Shown piece by piece: positions 44,212-53,277 of a stretch of DNA of 64,000 nucleotides; position 1 is the stretch's first letter, and the number at the start of each line of letters is the position of its first letter. The stretch covers positions 62,001-126,000 of the forward strand of contig NZ_FUKU01000013.1 of assembly GCF_900163865.1 (NCBI RefSeq), written 5' to 3'. Source of the DNA: Sphingobacterium sp. JB170 (GTDB taxonomy: Bacteria; Bacteroidota; Bacteroidia; Sphingobacteriales; Sphingobacteriaceae). The notes under the pieces are model-generated. The model was not told the origin of the DNA. It saw only the letters and a program-made list of their open reading frames with translations, and did not search any database. Made by a program: the position numbers and the translations under genes.

Positions 44212-45894
44212 ATGAAAAGTAAATTTCTATATATATGCATGAGCTTGACCCTGCTTTCTTGTCAAAAGCTCGACCTTAACCCACTATCCCAAGGCTCAGG
44301 TGAAACGTGGAACGGCACCGCCGAAGAACTCATCATGTCCTTAAACGATCTTTATCGTTCAGACCTCTGGATAAAAGACCTCGACGACTGGACAGACGAC
44401 TGGATGTTCCGCGATGGGTTAACCGAGATCACCAACGCGACACTCAACGGGCAAACTGGATTTGTAAATACCGGATGGAAAAATACATATAAAAATATCG
44501 CTCGCGCGAACACGGTGCTCCAAAACATGGAGCGCGTGGCGGGCGTACTACCTGAAGCACAAGTAGCAAGCTACACGGCAGAAGCCCGTTTTGTGCGCGC
44601 CTCGATGTATTCCTACTTGCTATCGCATTACCGAAACGTGGTATACGTGGACCGCATCCTCACGATCGAAGAAGCCGAAGCGCTCGACCAGATTCCCCCG
44701 CAGGAGCTCCTCACAAAAATTTACGAGGATTACGATTTTGCTATCGCCAACCTCAAAGATTCCTACAGCTCCAATGAGCTCAAGCGCGCCACTAAAGGGG
44801 CCGCCTTAGCCCTTAAAGCGCGCATCGCTCTTTATATGGGCGATTACGCCACGGCAAAAACTGCCGCCCAGGCGTGCATCGATCTCGGGATCTATACCTT
44901 GCACCCGGATTACGGCGATCTTTTCCTATCCAAGACCAAGCAGTCCCCCGAATCGATATTCTTATTGCCCCGCTCCATCTCACTCGGGGTCGTACTGGGC
45001 GATAGGCAAAATTATATCCCCCGCAACAATGGAGGCTGGGCAGCAAAAAACCCTTCATGGGATCTGCTATACGCGTACTACTGTAACGATGGACTTCCTG
45101 TGGATGAGTCGGATCGCTTTGATCCTACAAATCCGTTCGCCAACCGGGATCCGCGCTGTGTAAAAACGATCGTTCCATTCGATGAGCCTCATTTAGATTT
45201 CGTCTTCACACCGCACCCTTTAGCGCTCAAAACAACCAAAATATCAACCGGTCAGCAGGTCGCCAATAACGATAATCGGGCTGTCGCGCAGTACGCTTCG
45301 TTTAACGGCTTATTATGGAACAAGGGAGTCGATAACGACTGGCTTTTAAACTCCTGGCGAATAGAACCTGACAACATTATCATCCGCTACGCCGATATAC
45401 TTTTGATATACGCGGAAGCTAAAATTGAACTCAACGAAATTGATGAATCGGTACTTCACGCAATAAATCAGGTGCGCGCGCGGGCCTATAAAGTTGACGT
45501 AGCCTCGCCAGACTACCCTAAAGTGAACGAGACCGCGCAAGAACCGCTACGTAAAATACTGCGGGCTGAGCGGCGAATGGAATTTGCGCTGGAGGGTCTT
45601 CGTTACATGGATATTATCCGCTGGAAAACAGCAGAGAAGGCATTAAATACTCCGAATTACGGTCTACTCGATCCAGCAGACCTAATCGCCAAAGTAGTTA
45701 ACACTGGAAAATGGTTTCTTCCCGAAGCGCCCCCAGTGGATGAGGATGGGCTGCCAGACTTTAGTGCTTTCTTTTCTCAAGGGTTAATCAAGCAGATTGC
45801 CATTCGTAAGTTCGACGCATCAAAACAATATATCTGGCCGATTCCATCGACAGAGGTATTAACAAGTGGTTTAAAACAAAATCCGAATTATTAA
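44212..45894 (+). CDS. SusD/RagB-family nutrient-binding lipoprotein
   Basis: A 560-residue lipoprotein (lipobox ending at Cys17, TLLSC). Family marks are the N-terminal TPR-like helices (ARFVRASMYSYLLSHYRNVVYVD) and the C-terminal block LRAERRMEFALEGLRYMDIIRWK near residue 455. Its last codon is followed after one base by the ATG of the next gene, so translation is probably coupled. Confidence 0.94.
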   Translation: MKSKFLYICMSLTLLSCQKLDLNPLSQGSGETWNGTAEELIMSLNDLYRSDLWIKDLDDWTDDWMFRDGLTEITNATLNGQTGFVNTGWKNTYKNIARANTVLQNMERVAGVLPEAQVASYTAEARFVRASMYSYLLSHYRNVVYVDRILTIEEAEALDQIPPQELLTKIYEDYDFAIANLKDSYSSNELKRATKGAALALKARIALYMGDYATAKTAAQACIDLGIYTLHPDYGDLFLSKTKQSPESIFLLPRSISLGVVLGDRQNYIPRNNGGWAAKNPSWDLLYAYYCNDGLPVDESDRFDPTNPFANRDPRCVKTIVPFDEPHLDFVFTPHPLALKTTKISTGQQVANNDNRAVAQYASFNGLLWNKGVDNDWLLNSWRIEPDNIIIRYADILLIYAEAKIELNEIDESVLHAINQVRARAYKVDVASPDYPKVNETAQEPLRKILRAERRMEFALEGLRYMDIIRWKTAEKALNTPNYGLLDPADLIAKVVNTGKWFLPEAPPVDEDGLPDFSAFFSQGLIKQIAIRKFDASKQYIWPIPSTEVLTSGLKQNPNY

Positions 45895-45895
45895 T

Positions 45896-48367
45896 ATGCC
45901 AGTAAAAACTAAAATTCAGTGCTTAATCATCGCCGCGTCCGTTACCGTTGCTAGCGGCGCCATCGCACAAACGAGCTTCAGTGGAATATACCCCAGCCTG
46001 GCGATGTACAATAACGAAGGGGAGTGCGGGACCGGAGCCTTAGTCCCGTGGAAAAACAAGCTCTACGTGATTACCTATGGGCCGCACCTGCCGGTCGGAT
46101 CTTCCGACAAGCTCTATATATTGAACAAAGACATGACATCGAGCGTTTACCCCAAGAGCGTTGGCGGCACTCCGGCAAATCGTATGATTCATAAAGAATC
46201 AGGCAACATGTTTATCGGTCCCTATATTGTCGATGAAAAAGGAAACATCCGGGTCGTGGATCCCAAAATTATGCCAGGTCGGCTGACGGGAATGGCACGC
46301 CACCTTAGCGAACCGGCGACTAAGGTATATTACGCGACCATGGAGGAAGGCCTCTACGAATACGACATCACAAGCAAAACCGTAACAGAGCTCTATACGG
46401 ATGTCAACTTAAAATCTAAAAGCTATCTCGCTAAACTTCCCAACTACAGCACCACACAAAATTTTGCAGACCTGATGGGCGCACATGGAAAAGGGGTATA
46501 CAGTGGGCAAGGGGTATTAGTGTACTCCAACAACGGCGAGTCCGGGGAATTAGCGTTAAAAAAATACGATATCCCCGCGGGATCGCTCTCCGAATGGGAC
46601 GGAAAGACATGGAAACTTGTGCGTCGCAACCAATTTGTTGAAATATCCGGTCCCAGCGGCATTCAAGGAGGCTCGAGTAACAGTGCCGACCCGATATGGG
46701 CAACCGGATGGGATCATAAATCAGTGCTCCTGGGTGTGCGCGATCAACAGCAGGGCTGGTCGTTCTTCCGGCTTCCCAAGAGTAGCCGCAGTTATGACGG
46801 GGCACACGGCTGGAACACCGAATGGCCACGCATACGGAGCATAGATGATGGCTCGAGCGAGCTGTTAATGACCATGCACGGAATGTTCTGGAAGTTTCCT
46901 ATGGCATTTACCGCACACAATAGTCGCGGTATACGCCCGCGCTCTGCGTATCTAAAAGTTATCGGGGACTTCGCCCGTTGGAACGACATGCTGGTATTTG
47001 GATGCGACGATTCCGCTCAAAAAGAATTCCTCAACAAGCGTAAAATTAAAGGTAATCTTCAGGGGGCGGGGCAATCCCACTCCAACTTGTGGTTTCTCGC
47101 CCCAAGCGCGCTCGATAAGCTGGGCCCTACAACAGCCGAAGGGGCCGTATGGATTAACGAAGAGGTATCCAGCGTACTTACCTCCGAACCATTCCTTCTT
47201 GCGGGCTGGCACGAGCGCAATTTATGGCTCAAAAATCATGGCAGTAGGGCTACCACATTCACGCTCGAGATCGATAAACAAGGGACGGCGACTTGGAGCG
47301 ACTATAAAACGGTAACCGTGCAGCCAGGCGCCTCGTTGCATCATAGTATTCCTTCTTCGCTTAAAGGCGAATGGATACGTGTCACAGCCGATAAACCGGG
47401 CGTGTACACCGCCCAATTTTCCTATCGCGGGGATCGGCTCACAAGCGACGATGTGTCTATGTTTTCTTCCATCGCTACCACCGCCAATACAGACTATCTG
47501 GGTGGATTTCTATATGCGCTACCCGCCAATCAACGTAAGCTTGCTTTACAAGCAGGAAACATCACAAATGGTCACTTCCAGCCTAGTGGGTATTATGAGC
47601 TCGACGAAAACATGGAGCTAAAGATGGCCCAGAACAAAGAAGCGCAACAAGCCATAGAAAAGAATTTTACGATACCAGAAAAGCTCGTCCAGGTTGACGC
47701 AAACTCCGTGCTGGTCGTGGATGACGACGGCCGCAGGTGGCGTTTTCCAAAAGGCGACAAAAAGCTCGACGCGCTCACAAATGACGGCTTGACCAGGCTT
47801 GCCCGAGAAGTGGTAACAGAGCGCGATTTAATGAATTTACACGGAACCTTCTATGAGCTGCCTGCCGAAAATGCAGATGGATTCGCGAAGGTGCGGCCTA
47901 TCGCCTCGCATAATCTTGCCGTGCACGACTTCGCCTCTTTCCGTGGGCTTTTTATCATCTCCGGAATTACCCCGACGGGCAACTCTGAGCACATCATCCG
48001 CTCCAAAGACGGTAAAGCGGCGATCTGGGCAGGGGCAATTGACGACCTGTGGAAACTAGGGAAGATTACCGGCTATGGTGGTCCGTGGGACAACACCGCG
48101 GTGAAAGCTGATGAACATAGCGACGCATATCTTTTTGGATTTTACGACAACAGAACGCTGGAAATAAAACATAACGCGAGCGCAGCTGTTAACGTTACCA
48201 TACAGCTTGATCCCACCGGCAGTGGTGAATGGATGAACTATAAAACGCTAAAAGTAGCTAGCCGTAAATCAGTAAATTTTATGTTTCCTAAAGACATCGA
48301 AGCGCGCTGGATCCGCTTTCTGAGCGACACGGATTGCAACGTAACAACCTTACTTCGTTATGATTAA
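45896..48367 (+). CDS. Large secreted protein of unknown family
   Basis: An 823-residue protein with a signal peptide ending near residue 25 (GAIAQ). The N-terminal half reads like beta-propeller blades (SLAMYNNEGECGTGALVPWKN, KVYYATMEEGLYEYD, DPIWATGWDHKSVLLGVRDQ); the C-terminal half has beta-sandwich-like text around LEIDKQGTATWSDYKTVTV that recurs near the end (IQLDPTGSGEWMNYKTLKV), so a domain appears duplicated. I do not recognise the family or any catalytic set. It lies one base after the SusD stop and overlaps the next gene by 8 bases, so it belongs to the locus. Confidence 0.7.
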   Translation: MPVKTKIQCLIIAASVTVASGAIAQTSFSGIYPSLAMYNNEGECGTGALVPWKNKLYVITYGPHLPVGSSDKLYILNKDMTSSVYPKSVGGTPANRMIHKESGNMFIGPYIVDEKGNIRVVDPKIMPGRLTGMARHLSEPATKVYYATMEEGLYEYDITSKTVTELYTDVNLKSKSYLAKLPNYSTTQNFADLMGAHGKGVYSGQGVLVYSNNGESGELALKKYDIPAGSLSEWDGKTWKLVRRNQFVEISGPSGIQGGSSNSADPIWATGWDHKSVLLGVRDQQQGWSFFRLPKSSRSYDGAHGWNTEWPRIRSIDDGSSELLMTMHGMFWKFPMAFTAHNSRGIRPRSAYLKVIGDFARWNDMLVFGCDDSAQKEFLNKRKIKGNLQGAGQSHSNLWFLAPSALDKLGPTTAEGAVWINEEVSSVLTSEPFLLAGWHERNLWLKNHGSRATTFTLEIDKQGTATWSDYKTVTVQPGASLHHSIPSSLKGEWIRVTADKPGVYTAQFSYRGDRLTSDDVSMFSSIATTANTDYLGGFLYALPANQRKLALQAGNITNGHFQPSGYYELDENMELKMAQNKEAQQAIEKNFTIPEKLVQVDANSVLVVDDDGRRWRFPKGDKKLDALTNDGLTRLAREVVTERDLMNLHGTFYELPAENADGFAKVRPIASHNLAVHDFASFRGLFIISGITPTGNSEHIIRSKDGKAAIWAGAIDDLWKLGKITGYGGPWDNTAVKADEHSDAYLFGFYDNRTLEIKHNASAAVNVTIQLDPTGSGEWMNYKTLKVASRKSVNFMFPKDIEARWIRFLSDTDCNVTTLLRYD

Positions 48368-49316
48368 AATAGTACTAATGGCACTATGTATTGCCTGGAG
48401 CGTCCTCTCACTCCGGGCACAATCTTGGTCTGCGCTTAACATCCAGACCAAGCCGGCATTTACGTTTACCGTTAATGATACTTTAAGTTTTCCGGTCTAC
48501 GTGGTGAGTACGCCCCAAGACAGTGCCCTATATTTTGCGACAAACCTAACAACAAACGTCTGCAACGATCAGATTTGTCTGCCCATCGAAATCAACTTAT
48601 TTTGGGATCTGCTGGGTAATTATCACCATTTCAGTAAAGAGCAGCACGTAGCATTTACTAAGTTTGACCATCAGTACTTTGATGAAGGCGACTACCAAAA
48701 GCTCAACGCGCTTCTTTTAGATACGCTCTCCCCCTTGCGCGACTACCAGGTAGAAGATCTGCTGGACAAGGACGCTCAAAAATACTCAGCAGAAGTGGAT
48801 GCAGTAACCCGACCAACGTCCTTGCTCTTTTCAAACGTATCCGTTCCGGGCGCCCTATATACGGGCTATACCTTATGGCACATCGTAAATGGCCCGATTA
48901 AAGACGCACTGCACAAATACCTGCAGGAGCAGTACCGTGCGCGAAAATGGCAGCTCTATTTCGCAGATTCCACTGTCCCAGCCTATCAGGAATATTTTCT
49001 TAAAAACTTATCCCCCAGCGAAAGTAAAGCGTATAATACGCAGGTGGTCGCCTTACTATTCGCCGAAGACGATTTCATCCCGCATTATGCCATCGACATA
49101 CTACAGCAGGGGGATCTCCTGTCTAATCCAGCAAACTATAACACGATCTTAATGCAGATCGATCGCTTAAAACCACATGTAACAACAGAAATTATAAGTG
49201 CTATCTCCTCGCCAAATGAGCAAACGCGAGAGTTACTCACACGCTTTAGTAAAAGCCAAAAAGCAAACCCCAGACAAAAAGAATTAATCAAAAAACTTTT
49301 AGACTATGAAAAATAA
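48360..49316 (+). CDS. Secreted protein of unknown function
   Basis: A 318-residue exported protein (signal peptide about 20 residues, SLRAQ). The first half carries a TNVCNDQICLPIEINLFWDLLG segment with a Cys pair and an FTKFDHQYFDEGDYQKL segment that I recall from proteins beside FAD or FMN-linked secreted enzymes, but I cannot name a family. The second half is helical (HIVNGPIKDALHKYLQEQYR). The start overlaps the previous gene by 8 bases and the stop overlaps the oxidoreductase by 11, so it is tightly coupled in the operon. Confidence 0.65.
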   Translation: MIKIVLMALCIAWSVLSLRAQSWSALNIQTKPAFTFTVNDTLSFPVYVVSTPQDSALYFATNLTTNVCNDQICLPIEINLFWDLLGNYHHFSKEQHVAFTKFDHQYFDEGDYQKLNALLLDTLSPLRDYQVEDLLDKDAQKYSAEVDAVTRPTSLLFSNVSVPGALYTGYTLWHIVNGPIKDALHKYLQEQYRARKWQLYFADSTVPAYQEYFLKNLSPSESKAYNTQVVALLFAEDDFIPHYAIDILQQGDLLSNPANYNTILMQIDRLKPHVTTEIISAISSPNEQTRELLTRFSKSQKANPRQKELIKKLLDYEK

Positions 49317-51210
49317 TAGAAGAGACTTTTTAAAAGCGGTTGGAATCGGTTCAGGAGCGCTATTAGTCGATCCTGTAATTGCAAAAACATTAACAGAAAA
49401 GGACCTTAAAACCGGTCCCACAGATGCCACGAACGCTGTATTCGCTACGCGAAATATGGAAACAGACTACTTGGTCGCTGGTGGTGGGATGGCTGGCTTT
49501 TGCAGCGCTTTGGCTGCGGCAAGAAATGGACTGAAAGTCGTCCTGATTCAAAACCGCTCACGGCTCGGAGGGAATGCTAGTTCCGAAATCAGGATGCACA
49601 TCTGTGGTGCCTCAGCGCTGAGCCAAGTGTGGCGCGAGACGGGACTGCTCGAAGAAGTCATGCTCACCGAAGCCTACACCAATCCCCAGCGCTGCTGGGA
49701 AATGTTAGACTTTGTCATGTACGACAAGGTTGTATCCAACCCCAATATCACGCTGCTGTTCGACACGATGCTTTATAGCGTGAAGTCCGATGGAGGCAAA
49801 ATACAAGAAGTACAAAGCTATTGTTCGGCGACCGAAGAGATCTACAACGTAAAAGCAAAATACTACGCCGATTGTACCGGCGATGGCACTCTGGCAGCCT
49901 TAGCGGGCGCAGAATTTATGCGCGGACGTGAGGCCAAATCAGAATTCAACGAACCCCTAGGGCTTGACACACGCGACGATATCACCATGGGGAACAGCCT
50001 ACTGTTCCAGTCTCAACCGCACGACAAACCAATGCCGTTCAAGGCACCAGAATGGGCGCGGAAATACGAGTTCTCGGATTTCAAATTTCGTAAGATACAC
50101 TCCTGGGAATACGGATACTGGTGGATCGAGCTGGGCGGACTCGAAAACATTGTGCACGACGGACAGAAAATTAGACACGACTTGATGGCCGTTGTTTTTG
50201 GCGTTTGGGACTATATCAAAAACTCGGGTAACCACCCCGAGTCGGCAAACTGGGCCCTCTCCTGGTTTGGCGCGATCCAAGGAAAGCGTGAAAGTCGCCG
50301 GATAACCGGAGACTATGTGTTGACGCAAAACGATGTCCTCAAACAAGAAAACTTCGAAGATCGCGTGGCATACGGTGGCTGGCCACTCGATGATCATCTT
50401 CCGGCAGGAATGGATGACACCTCGCTGAGTCCATTTCGTTCCATACCGCTTAAAGGACCGTACTCCATCCCTCTGCGCAGCCTGTATAGCAAGACCCACG
50501 AAAACCTAGTGATGGCAGGCAGGAATATCTCGGTCACCCATGCTGCTCTTTCGACTACGCGCGTGATGGCGACCTGTGCAACGCTCGGCCAAGCGATCGG
50601 CACAGCTGTTGCCTACTGCGTAAAGCAGGGCCTCACCCCACGCAGCCTTGCGGCAAACAAAAGCAAACTCCAAGAGTATCAACAACTACTGCTACGACAG
50701 GATCAAGCGATTCTTAATATTAAAAATGAGGACAAAAATGATCTCGCTCGACAAGCAAAAGTAACCGCTTCCTCGGCCCTCGATGGACACGAGGCGACAA
50801 GTGTGATCGACGGATACAACCGCGATGTGCAGGATAACACTAGCCATCAGTGGCGCGCAAGCCTCGCCTCAGGTGAACAGCACCTCGATTTACAGTGGAA
50901 CAGCCCACAATCGATCTCTGCGGTAGAGTTTACTTTCGACACAGGATTAAACAGGCATTTACGTCTTTCCGGCGAGAACACAACAATGAAACGGCAGCGC
51001 CGCGGTCCCCAGCCAGAAACCCTCAAGGATTATACGCTAGAGCTCTACAACGGGAACACGCTGGTCAATAAAATTGAGATCACCGACAACTTCCTACGAA
51101 AAGTGACCCACAATTTTGAAACCTTAAAAGCTGATAAAGTACGACTAGTGGCTAAAAAAACGCACGAGGACGAAAACGTGCGGGTTTTTGAAATTAGATG
51201 TTACGCATAG
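49306..51210 (+). CDS. Secreted FAD-dependent oxidoreductase with C-terminal beta-sandwich
   Basis: A 634-residue enzyme with a Tat-type signal (NNRRDFLKAVGIGSGALLV). The FAD site begins near residue 59 (DYLVAGGGMAGFCSALAAARNG, then RLGGNASSEIRMHICGAS), and the FAD_oxidored-type core runs to about 470 (ADCTGDGTLAALAGAEFMRGRE, GRNISVTHAALSTTRVMATC). Residues about 480-634 form a discoidin-like beta-sandwich (SSALDGHEATSVIDGY, LDLQWNSPQSISAVEFTFDT), probably binding a carbohydrate or surface. The substrate is unknown. It is the last gene of the SusCD locus, with a terminator 30 bases after the stop. Confidence 0.88.
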   Translation: MKNNRRDFLKAVGIGSGALLVDPVIAKTLTEKDLKTGPTDATNAVFATRNMETDYLVAGGGMAGFCSALAAARNGLKVVLIQNRSRLGGNASSEIRMHICGASALSQVWRETGLLEEVMLTEAYTNPQRCWEMLDFVMYDKVVSNPNITLLFDTMLYSVKSDGGKIQEVQSYCSATEEIYNVKAKYYADCTGDGTLAALAGAEFMRGREAKSEFNEPLGLDTRDDITMGNSLLFQSQPHDKPMPFKAPEWARKYEFSDFKFRKIHSWEYGYWWIELGGLENIVHDGQKIRHDLMAVVFGVWDYIKNSGNHPESANWALSWFGAIQGKRESRRITGDYVLTQNDVLKQENFEDRVAYGGWPLDDHLPAGMDDTSLSPFRSIPLKGPYSIPLRSLYSKTHENLVMAGRNISVTHAALSTTRVMATCATLGQAIGTAVAYCVKQGLTPRSLAANKSKLQEYQQLLLRQDQAILNIKNEDKNDLARQAKVTASSALDGHEATSVIDGYNRDVQDNTSHQWRASLASGEQHLDLQWNSPQSISAVEFTFDTGLNRHLRLSGENTTMKRQRRGPQPETLKDYTLELYNGNTLVNKIEITDNFLRKVTHNFETLKADKVRLVAKKTHEDENVRVFEIRCYA

Positions 51211-51240
51211 AATAAAAGCCGTCAAAAATAGTTACCTTAA

Positions 51241-51277
51241 TGGGGAGTTTTTAGAGATCCTTCAAACTTCCCATTTT
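51241..51277 (+). terminator. Terminator of the second SusCD/oxidoreductase locus
   Basis: TGGGGAGTTT (51241-51250) pairs with AAACTTCCCA (51264-51273) over 10 positions (one G-T), followed by TTTT. It separates the oxidoreductase from cstA. Confidence 0.75.
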
Positions 51278-51304
51278 ATAAACTGAAAACCTGAACATTA
51301 TATT

Positions 51305-53146
51305 ATGATCGATTTAAACGGAATTAACGCCCTTACATTGATTTTTACGGCCTTACTCGTTTTCGCTATTGCTTACCGTTTCTACGGGATATTCATCGCC
51401 AATAAGGTGCTACGCCTGAATTCAAAAATTACGACACCGGCCGTCGAATTCGCCGACGGACAGGACTACGTAAAGACCGATAAAAAAGTACTCTTTGGGC
51501 ATCATTTTGCTGCAATTGCCGCTGCAGGACCCTTGGTGGGGCCGGTGCTCGCCGCCCAGTTTGGTTATCTCCCGGGAGCCCTGTGGATTCTGATCGGGTG
51601 TGTGTTAGGCGGCGGCGTACACGATATGGTCGTGCTTTTTGCCTCGGTCCGTCATAAAGGGGTAAGCCTGGCAACCATTGCCTCGAAAGAAATCTCAAAA
51701 CCTATCGGAACGATTACCGGGATAGCCGTCCTTTTCATCTTGATATTAACGCTCGCCGGCCTAGCCTTAGCGTGCATTTCAGCGATGCACGAAGCGCCGT
51801 GGTCACTATTTACCATCATCGCCACGATGCCTATAGCCATTATTATGGGGCTGATTATTCGCTATAGAAAAAATGCAGTTAATTTCGCCAGTATTCTCGG
51901 CGGCGTGCTGCTAATAGCGGCCATTATCTCGGGAGACTATCTCATGAAAATACCGGTGCTAGCCAGCATGTTTTCCTGGGACATTAACACCATTTCGATA
52001 TCAATTGCCGTTTACGGCTTTCTCGCCTCCGTGCTGCCTATTTGGTTCTTACTCGTCCCTCGGGATTATTTATCTACTTACCTAAAAATAGGTACAATCT
52101 TGATGTTGACTATTGGAATTATTTTTGTCGCGCCGACCATCCAAATGCCTGCGCTGACTTCGTTTATTCACGGAGGAGGGCCAATTATCGGAGGGCCGGT
52201 ACTTCCGTTTATATTTATTGTGATTGCCTGCGGTGCGATTTCGGGCTTTCATGCGATAATCGCCACGGGTACCACCCCGAAGATGCTTGGTGACGAGCGT
52301 GAAATACTGTTTGTCGGTTATGGTGCGATGCTCGTTGAAGGATTTGTCGCACTGATGGCACTTATTGCTGCGTGCACGCTGATGCCGGGAGATTACTTTG
52401 CGATAAATACGCCCGTTGAAGCATACCAAGATTTTCTCGCTGCTTACCCCGCCCTTCATGCCGTCGACCTGCAGCATTTCAGCGATCAGATAGGTCTGGA
52501 CCTTCATGGACGAACTGGCGGAGCAGTATCACTCGCGGTGGGCATGGCGCACATTTTTAATAACGTCCCTTTTATGGACAATGTGATGGCCTATTGGTAT
52601 AATTTCGCAATTATGTTTGAGGCCGTCTTCATCTTAACGGCAATCGACGCTGGCACGCGCGTAGGACGCTTCTTCCTGCAAGAGATGTTAGGTTCTGCGA
52701 TTCCCGCATTTAAAGATAAAAACTGGTGGCCGGGAATCATTATCTGCAGCGCCATATTCACGTTAGCTTGGGGATACCTGGTATATACGGGCAGCGTGAG
52801 TAGCATATGGCCATTGTTTGGAATATCCAATCAGCTGCTCGCTGCTTGCGGACTAATTGTGTGCACGACGATGCTGATACGCATGAACAGAAAACGCTAT
52901 GCGTTATGCTCGGCCATACCCGGCGTTTTTATGGCGGGAATAACTTTTTGGGCGGGATATCTTCAAATAACTGATTTATACGTCCCTAACGGACAGTATC
53001 TGCTTGCAAGCCTAGCGGGAATAGCCATGCTACTGATGGCTATTGTATTTATCGGCACCTTTATTCGCTGGTATTCGCTCTTTAAAAACAAGGAGCTCAA
53101 AGTCGATATCTACGGCGAAAAGGTGAAAGAACTTGTGGACCGCTAA
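51305..53146 (+). CDS. cstA: Carbon starvation protein A (CstA-family transporter)
   Basis: A 613-residue membrane transporter. Many hydrophobic helices carry CstA text: LFGHHFAAIAAAGPLVGPVLAAQFGYLP near the start, GVHDMVVLFASVRHKG, then GFHAIIATGTTPKML, and IDAGTRVGRFFLQEMLG. Relatives import pyruvate or peptides during carbon limitation (E. coli CstA/BtsT). The size fits the shorter CstA form rather than the 700-residue enterobacterial form. It follows the oxidoreductase locus after a terminator, so it is probably expressed on its own. Confidence 0.93.
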   Translation: MIDLNGINALTLIFTALLVFAIAYRFYGIFIANKVLRLNSKITTPAVEFADGQDYVKTDKKVLFGHHFAAIAAAGPLVGPVLAAQFGYLPGALWILIGCVLGGGVHDMVVLFASVRHKGVSLATIASKEISKPIGTITGIAVLFILILTLAGLALACISAMHEAPWSLFTIIATMPIAIIMGLIIRYRKNAVNFASILGGVLLIAAIISGDYLMKIPVLASMFSWDINTISISIAVYGFLASVLPIWFLLVPRDYLSTYLKIGTILMLTIGIIFVAPTIQMPALTSFIHGGGPIIGGPVLPFIFIVIACGAISGFHAIIATGTTPKMLGDEREILFVGYGAMLVEGFVALMALIAACTLMPGDYFAINTPVEAYQDFLAAYPALHAVDLQHFSDQIGLDLHGRTGGAVSLAVGMAHIFNNVPFMDNVMAYWYNFAIMFEAVFILTAIDAGTRVGRFFLQEMLGSAIPAFKDKNWWPGIIICSAIFTLAWGYLVYTGSVSSIWPLFGISNQLLAACGLIVCTTMLIRMNRKRYALCSAIPGVFMAGITFWAGYLQITDLYVPNGQYLLASLAGIAMLLMAIVFIGTFIRWYSLFKNKELKVDIYGEKVKELVDR

Positions 53147-53192
53147 GGACCAAATTCACATAGCGAAGACCGGTTTATCACGTATTTTAGCT

Positions 53193-53230
53193 GCCGCGTG
53201 TACTTATTAATTGCCTCCGGCGCACGCGGC
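53193..53230. terminator. Hairpin between convergent cstA and PepSY genes
   Basis: GCCGCGTG (53193-53200) pairs perfectly with CACGCGGC (53223-53230) around a 22-nt loop. It lies between two convergent genes but has only a weak T-run on either side, so terminator activity is uncertain. Confidence 0.35.
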
Positions 53231-53277
53231 ATACTTAAGGGCGAAATCCTCGTGCTCGGGAAATACCGTTCAAGACG

